Source of the DNA: an uncultured Tateyamaria sp.
GTDB taxonomy: Bacteria; Pseudomonadota; Alphaproteobacteria; Rhodobacterales; Rhodobacteraceae
DNA: 64,000 nucleotides
Direction: 5' to 3'
Assembly: GCA_947501275.1 (NCBI GenBank)
Contig: CANMVD010000002.1
Location: 656,805-720,804 of the forward strand
Of the stretch, positions 1-8,992 are shown in pieces. A program made the position numbers and the translations under genes. Below the pieces are notes generated by a model. It had not been told where the DNA came from, made no database searches, and worked only from the letters and a program-made list of their open reading frames with translations. Within the stretch, counting starts at the first letter, position 1. Every line of letters starts with the position of its first letter.

Positions 1-755
1 TCGCCAAACATATTCTCCATCACCATAACATCAAAATCCCAAGGCGCGCGGATCAGGTCGAGCGCCTGAGCGTCCACATAGTTGTAGCCTGTTTCGATGT
101 CCGGATATTGCGGCGCGATTTCGTCATAGATCTTGCGAAAGAACGCCATCGAGGTGAAGACATTGGCCTTGTCCACACATGTCAAACGGCCCGGATGCCC
201 ACGATCCTTGCGCCGCTGCGCCAGTTTGAATCCAAAATGGTGCAACTTCTCGGTCGTGGCACGCGTGATACGCAGCGTGTCGCGTACCTCTTCATCCCCG
301 CGCACGTCAGCACGACCATGGGCGGCCGCAGAATAAAACAGCCCCTCCGTCGATTCCCTCAGGATGACAAGGTCGATTCCTGCGGCTCGCGGATCCGCCA
401 GACGCTGTGGCGCGTTCGGATACGCTTTCACCGGGCGCACCCCCGCATAAAGGCCAAAACGGTCGCGCAGACGCAGGTGCGGCGAGATTTCGGTGCCGTC
501 AGGGTGACGTATGGCAGGCAGACCAATGGCCCCGAGAAAAATCGCATCCATCTGCCCGGCACGCTCCTCGCCACCCGGTTCGATATCAATTGCAGCGTCG
601 GCAAAATACGCCGCACCGGCGTCGATATCTTCATAGATCAGGTTCGGTTGACCGACTTTTGCCACGGCTGCATCGACAACTGCCACAGCGGCATTGGCAA
701 CATCGACACCGATTCCATCGCCGCGAATGAGGGCAACGCGCAAATTTCCTGCCAT
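1..755 (-). CDS. Isocitrate/isopropylmalate dehydrogenase family protein (partial)
   Basis: The minus-strand frame starts at ATG 755 with MAGNLRVALIRGDGIG and stays open to the window edge, so the C-terminus is missing (about 251 residues visible). The family oxidatively decarboxylates 2-hydroxy acids (3-isopropylmalate, isocitrate, tartrate/malate) with NAD(P). Family marks are the N-terminal GDGIG segment, the ILRESTEGLFYS substrate/cofactor segment, the arginine-rich LRLRDRFGLYAGVRP stretch and the conserved lysine in TCVDKANVF. It lies 36 bp downstream of a GntR regulator on the same strand, so it is probably under that regulator rather than part of leucine biosynthesis; a tartrate- or malate-type substrate is possible. 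The family is secure, the substrate is not. Confidence 0.85.
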   Translation of the reverse strand, partial: MAGNLRVALIRGDGIGVDVANAAVAVVDAAVAKVGQPNLIYEDIDAGAAYFADAAIDIEPGGEERAGQMDAIFLGAIGLPAIRHPDGTEISPHLRLRDRFGLYAGVRPVKAYPNAPQRLADPRAAGIDLVILRESTEGLFYSAAAHGRADVRGDEEVRDTLRITRATTEKLHHFGFKLAQRRKDRGHPGRLTCVDKANVFTSMAFFRKIYDEIAPQYPDIETGYNYVDAQALDLIRAPWDFDVMVMENMFG

Positions 756-791
756 AGTCTTTTCCTTTTTTGGGGCGGTCGGGCGCTGTAA

Positions 792-1463
792 TCAAAGATG
801 GCCCAATTTGTATGTCTCGAGAATGTCCAGCAGTTCGGTCGCGGCGCGCTGGCGATGTTGGCGAAAAACCGTGCGCGTCGCATCGACGTTTCCGGCGCGC
901 AAATGATCGACAATAGCGCGGTGGTCTTGCGTGGATTGATGCGGTGGTGCACGCAAACGCATTGTAAAGACGCGCGCCCGGTGGGCCTGATCGTAAAGTG
1001 CTGTCACGATCCCCGTCAAACGACGGTTGCCCTGCAACTCAAGCAGAGTGAGATGAAAGCGATCATCGGCCTCGGCCCACATATCCAGATCCGACTTTGC
1101 CAGCGCGGCTTCCATGTCGCGGGTTGCAGCCTCAAGGGGCGCAAGATCCGCCTCTGACGGGCCGCGGGCGGCAACTTGCGCTGCGGCTTCTGGTTCGAGC
1201 GCGGTGAGAATGTCATATATCTCGCGCATATCGTCCGCGCGGATGGGCAGCACGCGCGCGCCATGTCGTGGGATCAGCTCGACCAGTCCCTCAGCTTCCA
1301 ATCTGATCAGTGCCTCGCGGACGGGTGTCCGGCTCATTCCTAAACGCAACGCGATCTCGGGTTCTGTTGCTTGAAAGCCGGGAGGCATACGATTTGCACG
1401 TATTTCATCGCGCAGACGATCATGGGCATCTTCGGCGCGCGACGGCTTGGTGACGGGAGACAT
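792..1463 (-). CDS. GntR-family (FCD type) transcriptional regulator
   Basis: DNA-binding repressor/activator of the FadR subgroup, 223 residues. The N-terminal winged helix shows RLRDEIRANRMPPG, then LGMSRTPVREALIRLEAEGL, the GntR recognition-helix signature. The rest is the helical FCD ligand domain. I place the start at ATG 1463, preceded by AGGA at a 10-base distance; in-frame ATGs at 1472 to 1529 would read through a triple repeat that looks like an operator. It heads a minus-strand pair with the dehydrogenase at 1-755 and diverges from the polyol operon, so it may control either side. Family certain; target and ligand inferred from position only. Confidence 0.88.
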   Translation of the reverse strand: MSPVTKPSRAEDAHDRLRDEIRANRMPPGFQATEPEIALRLGMSRTPVREALIRLEAEGLVELIPRHGARVLPIRADDMREIYDILTALEPEAAAQVAARGPSEADLAPLEAATRDMEAALAKSDLDMWAEADDRFHLTLLELQGNRRLTGIVTALYDQAHRARVFTMRLRAPPHQSTQDHRAIVDHLRAGNVDATRTVFRQHRQRAATELLDILETYKLGHL

Positions 1464-1502
1464 CAACGGCATGTCCTGTATTGGCAGCAGGTAACTGGCT
1501 CC

Positions 1503-1532
1503 CATTAATGCATACATTAACGGATACATTAA
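1503..1532. promoter_or_regulatory. Triple CATTAA repeat, candidate GntR operator
   Basis: CATTAA occurs three times at exactly 12-bp spacing (1503-1508, 1515-1520, 1527-1532); the last two copies are extended as ATACATTAA. The first two copies form an imperfect palindrome, TAATGCATACATTA. The array lies 30-70 bp upstream of the gntR start chosen here. The sequence is observed; the operator role is inferred. Confidence 0.45.
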
Positions 1533-1676
1533 AGAGGGCGCATGTTAAAAATTGAGAATCGCCCCCTAGATCGGTCCACAAATCTGCTCTGGCGAAACAA
1601 AATCGCCAAATGCATATACTTTTACGACTCTCTCAGGCGAGTTCATTAGGCCCACATCGCGCGGAAACGCTCATAA

Positions 1677-1701
1677 TGCAAAAATTGTATGCTTTTTTGC
1701 A
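1677..1701. promoter_or_regulatory. Inverted repeat upstream of the polyol operon
   Basis: TGCAAAAA (1677-1684) and TTTTTGCA (1694-1701) are perfect 8-bp arms separated by 9 bp, about 90 bp before the binding-protein start. A second, shorter inverted repeat CACAGA/TCTGTG spans 1747-1769 in the presumed leader. Candidate regulator sites for the AraC/MtlR-like or GntR protein; not demonstrable from sequence alone. Confidence 0.35.
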
Positions 1702-1787
1702 GAATTCTTGTTAGCCGAGACATCCCAGATCCGTCAGGTTCGCTGCCACAGACAAAAAGATAATCTGTGATTTCTGGGAGGATACAC

Positions 1788-3083
1788 ATGAAATCTCTAC
1801 TGAACTCGGCTCTCGGCCTGACTCTGGGCGTTGCCGGTGCTTCCTTTGCCTTGGCTGATGGCCACGCAAAAGAATTGACGATTGCGATCGTGAACAACGG
1901 TCACATGATCAACATGCAAAAAGTGGCAGAAGCCTACACCGAAGAAACCGGCGTAAAGCTGAACTGGGTGTCGCTGGAAGAAGGCGTTCTGCGCGAGCAG
2001 GTCACATCGGACACGGCCACAGGTGGCGGCCAGTACGACATCATCAACATCGGCATGCAAGAAGCACCCATCTGGGGCGCGGCGGGCTGGATCGAACCAC
2101 TTGAGTTCGGCGCCGAGTACGACGTGGACGACATGCTGCCAGCGATGCGCAACGGTCTGTCCCACGAAGGCACGCTCTACGCGGCCCCCTTCTACGGCGA
2201 ATCCTCGATGGTTATGTACCGCAAGGACCTGACCGACGCGGCTGGCGTGAACATTGCTGACAACGACAGCTGGGACAACGTGAAAGCGGCAGCCGCTGCA
2301 ATCCACGATCCTGACAACGGCGTTTACGGCGCATGTCTGCGCGGCAAGCCAGGTTGGGGTGACAACATGGCGTTCGTCACGACTGTCGTGAACTCCTTTG
2401 GCGGTGCTTGGTTCGATGCGGACTACAAACCAACACTGGAATCCGACGAGTGGAAAGCAGCCATCAACTTCTACGTTGACCTGCTGGGCACATACGGCCC
2501 TCCCGGATCCGAAGGCAACTCCTTCAACGAGATCCTGGCTCTGTACAACGAAGGCAAGTGCGGCATGTGGATCGACGCCACAATCGCGGCGTCCTTCCTC
2601 GAAGTTGACGGTGTAGCATACGCTCAGTCGCCAAACGCGGGTAACCCTGTCGGCGCGAACTGGCTGTGGGCATGGGCGATGGCTGTTCCAGCCGGTACCG
2701 AAAACACCGCAGAAGCCAAAGCCTTCATCGAGTGGGCAACGTCCAAAGAGTACATCAAAGCCGTTGCTGATCACCCAGAGTTCGGTTGGGGCTCCGTGCC
2801 AACAGGTACACGTGCATCCACATATGCCTACTCTGAGTTCCAGGCAGCCGCACCATTCGCCGCAGCTGAAATGGCCGCGATCGAATCCGCAGCTCCTGAA
2901 GCGACAGACATCAAGCCTTATGTTGGCGTACAGTTCGCAGCGATCCCCGAATTCCCAGAAGTCGGCTCTGCCGTCGCTCAGGAAATCGCGGCCGCTCTGT
3001 CTGGTGCCAAGTCGGTTGACGAAGCTCTGGCGGCCAGTCAGGCGGCAGCAGATGCCATCATGAAAGAAGCGGGTTACTACTAA
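1788..3083 (+). CDS. smoE: Polyol ABC transporter substrate-binding protein (SmoE/MtlE-like)
   Basis: Periplasmic solute-binding protein of the family-1 carbohydrate class, 431 residues; it presents a sugar alcohol to the SmoFG permease. The start ATG 1788 follows the ribosome site GGGAGGA (1776-1782); an in-frame GTG at 1767 lacks one. Residues 1-22 form a Sec signal peptide ending SFALA-DG. The mature chain starts KELTIAIVNNGHMINMQK, as in sorbitol/mannitol binding proteins. It is first in the operon with two permeases, an ATPase and a mannitol 2-dehydrogenase, which is the main reason for the polyol call. A strong hairpin follows it, typical of higher expression of the binding protein. Confidence 0.88.
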   Translation: MKSLLNSALGLTLGVAGASFALADGHAKELTIAIVNNGHMINMQKVAEAYTEETGVKLNWVSLEEGVLREQVTSDTATGGGQYDIINIGMQEAPIWGAAGWIEPLEFGAEYDVDDMLPAMRNGLSHEGTLYAAPFYGESSMVMYRKDLTDAAGVNIADNDSWDNVKAAAAAIHDPDNGVYGACLRGKPGWGDNMAFVTTVVNSFGGAWFDADYKPTLESDEWKAAINFYVDLLGTYGPPGSEGNSFNEILALYNEGKCGMWIDATIAASFLEVDGVAYAQSPNAGNPVGANWLWAWAMAVPAGTENTAEAKAFIEWATSKEYIKAVADHPEFGWGSVPTGTRASTYAYSEFQAAAPFAAAEMAAIESAAPEATDIKPYVGVQFAAIPEFPEVGSAVAQEIAAALSGAKSVDEALAASQAAADAIMKEAGYY

Positions 3084-3098
3084 CTCCTCTTACTGAAC

Positions 3099-3130
3099 GT
3101 AAGGCCCGACGAGTGCGTGTCGGGCCTTAC
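3099..3130 (+). terminator. Intercistronic hairpin after smoE
   Basis: A perfect 12-bp stem, GTAAGGCCCGAC (3099-3110) with GTCGGGCCTTAC (3119-3130), has an 8-base loop and no T-tract. It lies between the binding protein and the permeases. In such operons these structures stabilise the upstream mRNA or partly terminate, giving excess binding protein. Confidence 0.7.
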
Positions 3131-3257
3131 ACCCCCACCAACTGCAGCCCATTGATCTGACGCATATTGCGCGCAATGCTGGCCCAGTTGGCCGATATTC
3201 GACCGTTCCTGTTCAACACGCCTCGCGACACTTTCGCTCTGCTAGGGATCTATAGAC

Positions 3258-4196
3258 ATGTCTAATCGAACGCTGCCCCGCTTGCTCCAAACGCCCGCCG
3301 TTGTGCTGCTGTTGATCTGGATGCTCGTCCCCCTCAGCATGACGATCTACTTCTCTCTTATCCGCTACGTGCTCAACAGCCTGCGGCGCCCCGAGTGGAC
3401 GACGCCCAGCCTCAGCAACTGGCGCGGTCTTGGGAATTACGAATATGTTCTCAATGCCAAGGACTTCTGGTTTGCAATCCAGAATTCGGTTTTCATCGTC
3501 ACCAGCATCCTCGTGCTGACAGTCGTACTCGGCCTCGCCATCGCCGTCTTGGTGAACCGCTCGTTCCCCGGTCGGGGCGTCGTCAGGGTGCTGCTGATCT
3601 CTCCTTTCTTCGTGATGCCAGCGGTGAATGCGGTCCTATGGATCAACATGATCCTCGACCCTGTCTTGGGCCTGCAAGGCATCGCCGTGGGTGGCATCAA
3701 TGATCTTGTAAATGGCTTGCGCGACTTCCCGGTCTTGGGGTGGTTCTTCTCGCTCTGGCCCGAATTGCAGCCGATTTCGTTCCGCGCCACGCAAACGTCA
3801 GCCTATGCGGTTGTGATGATGGTGACATGGCAATGGACACCCTTCGCTGTCCTGATTTTCATGACTTCGCTGCAATCCGAAGACGAAAGCCAGAAAGAGG
3901 CGGCGACGCTTGATGGAGCGAGCCCATGGTCGCAGTTCATTAACCTGACTGTGCCCCACCTGGCCCGGCCTATCGCGATTGTAGTGATGATCCAGTCGAT
4001 CTTTCACCTGTCGCTTTATGCCGAGATCGAGATCGTCAGCCGCGGCAACGGGAACAAGAACCTGCCCTATCTGATTGGCGAGTTCACTTCGAATAACATT
4101 GGCGCAGCGAGCGCCACCGGCATCTTCGCCGTAATTCTCGCCAACATCATCGCAATCTTCCTGTTGCGTATGGTTGGCAAGAGCTTGATGGACTGA
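3258..4196 (+). CDS. smoF: Polyol ABC transporter permease (SmoF/MtlF-like)
   Basis: Inner-membrane permease, 312 residues, of the MalF-like class; it forms the channel with the next gene product. Hydrophobic segments begin at residues 11-30 (VVLLLIWMLVPLSMTIYFSL). The EAA loop that docks the ATPase is visible as QKEAATLDGASPWSQFINLT around residues 213-232. It sits 174 bp after smoE and 11 bp before the second permease. The family is clear; substrate assignment follows the operon. Confidence 0.88.
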   Translation: MSNRTLPRLLQTPAVVLLLIWMLVPLSMTIYFSLIRYVLNSLRRPEWTTPSLSNWRGLGNYEYVLNAKDFWFAIQNSVFIVTSILVLTVVLGLAIAVLVNRSFPGRGVVRVLLISPFFVMPAVNAVLWINMILDPVLGLQGIAVGGINDLVNGLRDFPVLGWFFSLWPELQPISFRATQTSAYAVVMMVTWQWTPFAVLIFMTSLQSEDESQKEAATLDGASPWSQFINLTVPHLARPIAIVVMIQSIFHLSLYAEIEIVSRGNGNKNLPYLIGEFTSNNIGAASATGIFAVILANIIAIFLLRMVGKSLMD

Positions 4197-4207
4197 GGGG
4201 AAAGACA

Positions 4208-5044
4208 ATGGCAGCTGTTACCGAGCGTTCCAATTTCGGCAAGATCGCATGGCCCGTCGTGGCATGGGTTGTTGCACTGATCTTCTTTTTCCCGATCTTC
4301 TGGCTGGTCTTCACCAGCTTCAAGACAGATGCCGACGCGGTGAAGCCGGAATACCTGTTCTTCTTCACGCCTACGCTGGAAAACTACACGAACATGACCG
4401 AGAACTATGACTATTGGCGCTTCGCCATCAACTCGGTCATCACCTCGACCTTCGCCACGTTGTTCGCACTGGCCGTCGGTGTGCCTTGTGCCTACGCGAT
4501 GGCCTTCAATCCAAGCCGTGGCACCAAAGACATCCTGATGTGGATGTTGTCGACCAAGATGCTGCCAGCCGCGGCCGTGCTGTATCCGATGACGTTTCTG
4601 ACCAAGAACTTCCTTGGCATCTTCGACACGCATTTCCTTGTGATCGTGGTTCTGTGTCTCATCAACTTGCCCATCGTCATTTGGATGCTGTTCACCTACT
4701 TCAAGGAAATCCCCAAAGAGATCATTGAAGCCAGCCAGATGGATGGCGTGACCACCTGGGGTGAGATCAAGGACATCCTGATCCCGCTGGCATGGGGCGG
4801 TGTCGCGTCTACGGCTCTGCTTTGCTTCATTTTCTGCTGGAACGAGGCCTATTGGACCGTACGCCTGACCACGACCGAAGCTGCGACCCTGTCCAAGCTG
4901 ATCGAAGGAAACCGCGCTCCTGAGGGGCTGTTCTTTGGCCGCCTGTCGGCTGTGTCGACGGCCGCTGTTGGCCCGATCGTTGTCTTGGGCTGGTTCTGTC
5001 AGAAACAGCTTGTGCAGGGCCTGACATTCGGAGCGGTGAAGTAA
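4208..5044 (+). CDS. smoG: Polyol ABC transporter permease (SmoG/MtlG-like)
   Basis: Second inner-membrane permease, 278 residues, MalG class. Transmembrane segments are evident (WVVALIFFFPIFWLVFTSF near the N-terminus) and the EAA-type loop reads KEIIEASQMDGVTTWGEI. The length is normal for the class. It follows smoF by 11 bp with the start ATG at 4208. The gap of 189 bp to the regulator gene contains no convincing gene. Confidence 0.88.
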   Translation: MAAVTERSNFGKIAWPVVAWVVALIFFFPIFWLVFTSFKTDADAVKPEYLFFFTPTLENYTNMTENYDYWRFAINSVITSTFATLFALAVGVPCAYAMAFNPSRGTKDILMWMLSTKMLPAAAVLYPMTFLTKNFLGIFDTHFLVIVVLCLINLPIVIWMLFTYFKEIPKEIIEASQMDGVTTWGEIKDILIPLAWGGVASTALLCFIFCWNEAYWTVRLTTTEAATLSKLIEGNRAPEGLFFGRLSAVSTAAVGPIVVLGWFCQKQLVQGLTFGAVK

Positions 5045-5233
5045 TGATGCGGCACGCCACTCTTACGGATGACAACGGCGCAAACGCACGCATTGCAGGT
5101 GCCAAGAGTGCATCCCTGCGCGCGCTTTGCGCCAACCCGAGGGGGATGGTTTCTGCGCCGCGCCGTGGCCTGAACCCGGGGTCTGTGCGCCCTATGGTCA
5201 AGGTCGACGGTAATAGGGTTCTGAGGTAGCGGC

Positions 5234-6127
5234 ATGTCGATCATTGAACCAGAAATCGAGATGGTGGACCGGTCGACCCGGTCGATACGCTACCTTCAGC
5301 ACGGTTGGCCTACGGATCTGTGCCGCTGGCATGCCCATGAAGAATACGAACTGCATCTTGTCGTCGAGACACGGGGCAAGGCATTTGTCGGTGACTATAT
5401 CGGTGACTTCAAGGCGGGCGATCTGTTCATGACGGGCCCCAACCTGCCGCACAACTGGGTCACCGATCAGGTCTGGGCCGAACCCGTCGCCACGCGCGAC
5501 ATGCTGGTTCAGTTCAGCCATGACAGTGTTCAGAAACTGGCCGAAGGATTCCCCGAATTTGCTCAGGTGTTGCAACTGCTGCAACTGGCCCAATCTGGCA
5601 TTCAGTTCGAGGGTTTCAACCCGACCTTTGCCCGTGGCCACATGGAATCGATCCGCGACAACAAAGGGGCGGAACGCATCCTCGCCTTTATCCGCTTTCT
5701 GGTGCGCCTCAATGAACATGCCGAGAAAAAGACGCTGTCGGCCGCCAAACTGATCCAGCCCAAGGGCGGCAGTAAACATGCCCGCATCGGGCACGTGGTC
5801 GATCACGTGGTAAACAGCTTTCGCGATGAGATTTCTGTCGCTCAGGCCGCGGATATGGCAGGCATGACCCAAGTGACGTTCAGCAGGAACTTTCAGGCTG
5901 TCACGGGTCATGGGTTCGTTGAGTTTCTGAACCGTGTGCGGATCGGGCAGGCCTGTGGGATGCTCTATGCCTCCGACGATCAGATCACCGCGATCTGCCA
6001 CAAGGCGGGCTTCAAAAACCTCGCCAACTTCAACCGCCATTTCCTCAAGGTCAAAGGCATGACGCCGTCCGAATACCGCGAAACTGCGCGCAAGGATCTC
6101 GCACCGAAAATGGAGACCACCCAATGA
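5234..6127 (+). CDS. AraC-family transcriptional regulator (MtlR-like)
   Basis: Regulator of 297 residues. The N-terminal cupin-like sensing domain is seen in DLCRWHAHEEYELHLVVET and the following beta-rich segment. The C-terminal pair of helix-turn-helix motifs covers roughly residues 190-290, with ISVAQAADMAGMTQVTFSRNF and the AraC signature region FKNLANFNRHFLKVKGMTPSEYR. Its stop overlaps the mannitol dehydrogenase start by 4 bp, so it is co-transcribed with the genes it probably activates. Pseudomonas mannitol operons are controlled by an AraC/XylS regulator, MtlR, which supports the same role here. Confidence 0.87.
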   Translation: MSIIEPEIEMVDRSTRSIRYLQHGWPTDLCRWHAHEEYELHLVVETRGKAFVGDYIGDFKAGDLFMTGPNLPHNWVTDQVWAEPVATRDMLVQFSHDSVQKLAEGFPEFAQVLQLLQLAQSGIQFEGFNPTFARGHMESIRDNKGAERILAFIRFLVRLNEHAEKKTLSAAKLIQPKGGSKHARIGHVVDHVVNSFRDEISVAQAADMAGMTQVTFSRNFQAVTGHGFVEFLNRVRIGQACGMLYASDDQITAICHKAGFKNLANFNRHFLKVKGMTPSEYRETARKDLAPKMETTQ

Positions 6128-7548
6128 ACAGCGCGCTACGGCAAGCCAACATCAGCGCCACCCGATACGATCGTACCGCCTGTCAGGTCGGTGTCGTTCA
6201 CTTGGGGTTCGGAGCGTTCCATCGTGCCCATCAGGCCGTCTACATCGATGACTACATGGAATTGTCTGGCGATTTGCGTTGGGGCATTGCCGCCGTCAAT
6301 CTGCGCGCCTCCGAAGCGGAACACTTCCAAACAGCCGCCGAAGACGTTGCACGCCATGACGGGTACTTTCTGAAATCCCACGCCGCAGATGGTGACGTGT
6401 CGTTGCGCCGCGTGCGCAGCCATGTCGCCTTTTTGGATTGGAGCGTCGATGCCCCCGCCGCCGAGGCGCTGTTGACGTCCGAACATGTGCATCTGGTCAC
6501 AATCACCGTGACCGAAAGTGGCTATTACACAGACCCCAACGGCAACTTGGATCTGTCCGACAGCGTGATCAGCGCGGAAACCGATGGCGCTGCCCCCCAA
6601 AGCGTTTATGGCTACCTTCGAGCAGGCCTGCGGATGCGGATGGAGCACACGGCTGCCCCCCTGACAATCGCGTGCTGCGACAACATCCGCCAGAACGGCA
6701 AGATGCTTGAGCGGAATCTGATGGCCTATGTACAGGCGTGCAAGGATGCGGAGCTTGCCGCGTGGATCAAATCCAACGTGGCATTCCCCTGTTCCATGGT
6801 CGATCGGATCACTCCCCGCAGCCCAGCGACGCTTGGCGAAGAACTGAGTATGCTGGTTGGCGCAGACGTAACATCGCCCATCATGGCCGAAGACTTCACG
6901 CAGTGGGTTCTGCAAGACAAAGCTGCCGCCGCGATGCCGGATCTGGCCAAGGCCGACGTGACCGTCACGGCAAATGTGGACCCTTATGAAGAAACCAAAA
7001 TCCGTGTTCTGAACGGCGGGCACACAGCACTTTGTTACCTCGCGGCTCTGGAAGGGGTCGAAACCTTTGATGAAGCGATGCGCGTCCCGCATCTATATGA
7101 CCATTTTCGTGCATTCGAGACGCAAGAGGTGCTGCCCGCTATTACGCTCACCCTGCCCTTTTCCAAGGCGGACTACCTCGAAAGCATCGACCGCCGTTTT
7201 GGCAACGCTGCAATTGGCGACACGGTTGCGCGCATCTGCGCGGATGGCATGGCAAAGTTTCCGATCTTTATCCGCCCAACCCTCGAAGGGTGCCTGGCCA
7301 AAGACATCATCCCGGTGTTCGCGATCCGCTCGATTGCCAGCTGGTACGTCTTTGCGCGCCACGTGGCTGCCGGGAAAATCCCATTCGACTATGTCGAGCC
7401 TGGTTGGGCAGATCTGCACGCCATGCTTGGCAACGACACGTTTCTCACCAATCCCCAATTGTGGGGAAATATTCCGCAAACCTATCCCGTTTTCGCAGAG
7501 ACCCTGCGGCACGAAATCTCTGAATTGGAGCTGACATGGCCGGTTTAA
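6124..7548 (+). CDS. mtlK: Mannitol 2-dehydrogenase (polyol dehydrogenase)
   Basis: NAD-dependent long-chain polyol dehydrogenase, 474 residues, oxidising D-mannitol to fructose and often related polyols (arabinitol, sorbitol). The N-terminus shows VGVVHLGFGAFHRAHQAVYIDD, a family hallmark. The central catalytic segment ETKIRVLNGGHTALCYLAAL contains the conserved lysine and the Asn/His pair around residues 290-305. The length matches bacterial mannitol 2-dehydrogenases (about 480). It overlaps the regulator by 4 bp and the downstream ATPase gene by 13 bp, so translation is probably coupled. The cytoplasmic enzyme would act on what the SmoEFGK transporter imports. Confidence 0.92.
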   Translation: MNSALRQANISATRYDRTACQVGVVHLGFGAFHRAHQAVYIDDYMELSGDLRWGIAAVNLRASEAEHFQTAAEDVARHDGYFLKSHAADGDVSLRRVRSHVAFLDWSVDAPAAEALLTSEHVHLVTITVTESGYYTDPNGNLDLSDSVISAETDGAAPQSVYGYLRAGLRMRMEHTAAPLTIACCDNIRQNGKMLERNLMAYVQACKDAELAAWIKSNVAFPCSMVDRITPRSPATLGEELSMLVGADVTSPIMAEDFTQWVLQDKAAAAMPDLAKADVTVTANVDPYEETKIRVLNGGHTALCYLAALEGVETFDEAMRVPHLYDHFRAFETQEVLPAITLTLPFSKADYLESIDRRFGNAAIGDTVARICADGMAKFPIFIRPTLEGCLAKDIIPVFAIRSIASWYVFARHVAAGKIPFDYVEPGWADLHAMLGNDTFLTNPQLWGNIPQTYPVFAETLRHEISELELTWPV

Positions 7549-8570
7549 CACTTCGCGACGTAAAAAAGAGATATGGCGACACGCAAGTAATGCATGGCGT
7601 CGATCTGGACATCGAAGACGGAGAATTCGTGGTCTTTGTCGGGCCATCGGGCTGTGGCAAATCCACGTTGCTGCGCATGATCGCAGGACTTGAAGAAATC
7701 TCCGACGGATCCGTTGCGATTGGCGAAAATCGCGTCAACGAGGTTGCGGCCTCAAAACGCGGTGTGGCGATGGTTTTTCAGACCTACGCGCTTTATCCGC
7801 ATATGACGGTCTACAAGAACATGGCGTTTGGTCTCAAACAGGCCAAGACCGACCCGGCGGAGATCGACAAACGGGTGAAGGCCGCTGCCGAAATCTTGCA
7901 AATCAACGACTATCTCGACCGCAGCCCGCGCAATCTGTCAGGTGGTCAGCGTCAGCGCGTCGCCATTGGACGTGCCATCGTACGTGACCCCGAAGTCTTC
8001 CTGTTTGACGAACCTCTCTCGAACCTTGACGCGGCTTTGCGCGTGCAGACCCGTCTGGAGATTGCCCGCCTGCACGAACGTCTGAAGACCACGATGATCT
8101 ACGTGACACACGATCAGGTCGAAGCGATGACATTGGCGGACAAGATTGTCGTGCTGCGCGATGGGCGGATCGAACAGGTCGGCTCACCGATTGAGCTTTA
8201 TGACAATCCGGCCAATGCGTTTGTTGCGCAGTTCATTGGCAGTCCGAAAATGAACTTCTTCAGCGCCAGCGACGTAACCTCGGGTGCCGCTGGCCTTTTG
8301 GGGCGCACCATCGAAGCCAATCATGAAGTCGGTCTGCGTCCCGAGCACCTTACCCCCACCGACAGTGCGAATGCCGTAGTCGAAGGGACCTTGGAACTGG
8401 TGGAGAACCTTGGAGAATACGCTCTTGTTCATATGATCACGCAGTCCGGCGTCGAATTCATTGCCAAGACGGAAAAGCCGCCCGCCCAATCCAAGGGAGA
8501 AGTCATCAGCTTTGGGATCAAGCCGGATCTGGTGCACGTCTTTGCCAAAGACACCGGGTTGCGGGTCTAG
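7536..8570 (+). CDS. smoK: Polyol ABC transporter ATP-binding protein (SmoK/MalK-like)
   Basis: ATPase of 344 residues energising the SmoFG permease. The Walker A motif is GPSGCGKSTLLRMIAGLEE (about residues 34-52), the ABC signature LSGGQRQRVAIGRA (about 133-146) and Walker B VFLFDEPLSNLDAALR. The H-loop is THDQVEAM. A MalK-type C-terminal TOBE domain follows (VGLRPEHL). The start at ATG 7536 overlaps the mannitol dehydrogenase by 13 bp. It is the last gene of the polyol operon. Confidence 0.9.
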   Translation: MAGLTLRDVKKRYGDTQVMHGVDLDIEDGEFVVFVGPSGCGKSTLLRMIAGLEEISDGSVAIGENRVNEVAASKRGVAMVFQTYALYPHMTVYKNMAFGLKQAKTDPAEIDKRVKAAAEILQINDYLDRSPRNLSGGQRQRVAIGRAIVRDPEVFLFDEPLSNLDAALRVQTRLEIARLHERLKTTMIYVTHDQVEAMTLADKIVVLRDGRIEQVGSPIELYDNPANAFVAQFIGSPKMNFFSASDVTSGAAGLLGRTIEANHEVGLRPEHLTPTDSANAVVEGTLELVENLGEYALVHMITQSGVEFIAKTEKPPAQSKGEVISFGIKPDLVHVFAKDTGLRV

Positions 8571-8992
8571 GGATCCGATTTACTGACATCAGTTGAAGCC
8601 ATCTGCGGCTTTATCTGTCACTTGCGGTCGCCAGTTCCTCCTAATGGCGGCCGCTTTTGCGTTTCTGCACACGCGGAAACATGTGTGCGAGCAGGCCACT
8701 CAGGGGCACGGACGAAACGGGTGCAACGGGTCATTCAGATGTTTGAGCCTTGTTTCATGGCTGATCCCGCTCGGGGAAGCGGGGCGATACACAGTCTGTT
8801 TCCAAACGACACCTCTTTTGGTCAAAGCCACACGTCCAGACGCGAAAATCTGGGCAAATCAACCACCTATCTAAGTAGATGACTTCAAGACCTCGCGAGT
8901 GGGTGCGCAGCCAGACTCCACATTAAGTTTGAAATCCTGAGTTCTTTCCGTCATCATTCTCTCATCCCGAGTGTTTTTTTGGATGATTTTTT
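8571..8992. other. Intergenic region without a supported gene
   Basis: This 422-bp gap separates the polyol operon from the type VI module. Two overlapping plus-strand open frames (8593-8874, 8622-8882) have no recognisable domain and no good ribosome site, so I do not call them. No tRNA or clear terminator was found. It presumably contains the vgrG promoter. Confidence 0.5.

Noticed and set aside
5044..5229. 61-codon plus-strand frame between the second permease and the AraC-type gene
   Set aside because: Low-complexity sequence without domain, and its start overlaps the preceding stop with no ribosome site.
8593..8882. Two overlapping frames upstream of vgrG
   Set aside because: No family resemblance and no good start; composition typical of intergenic sequence.
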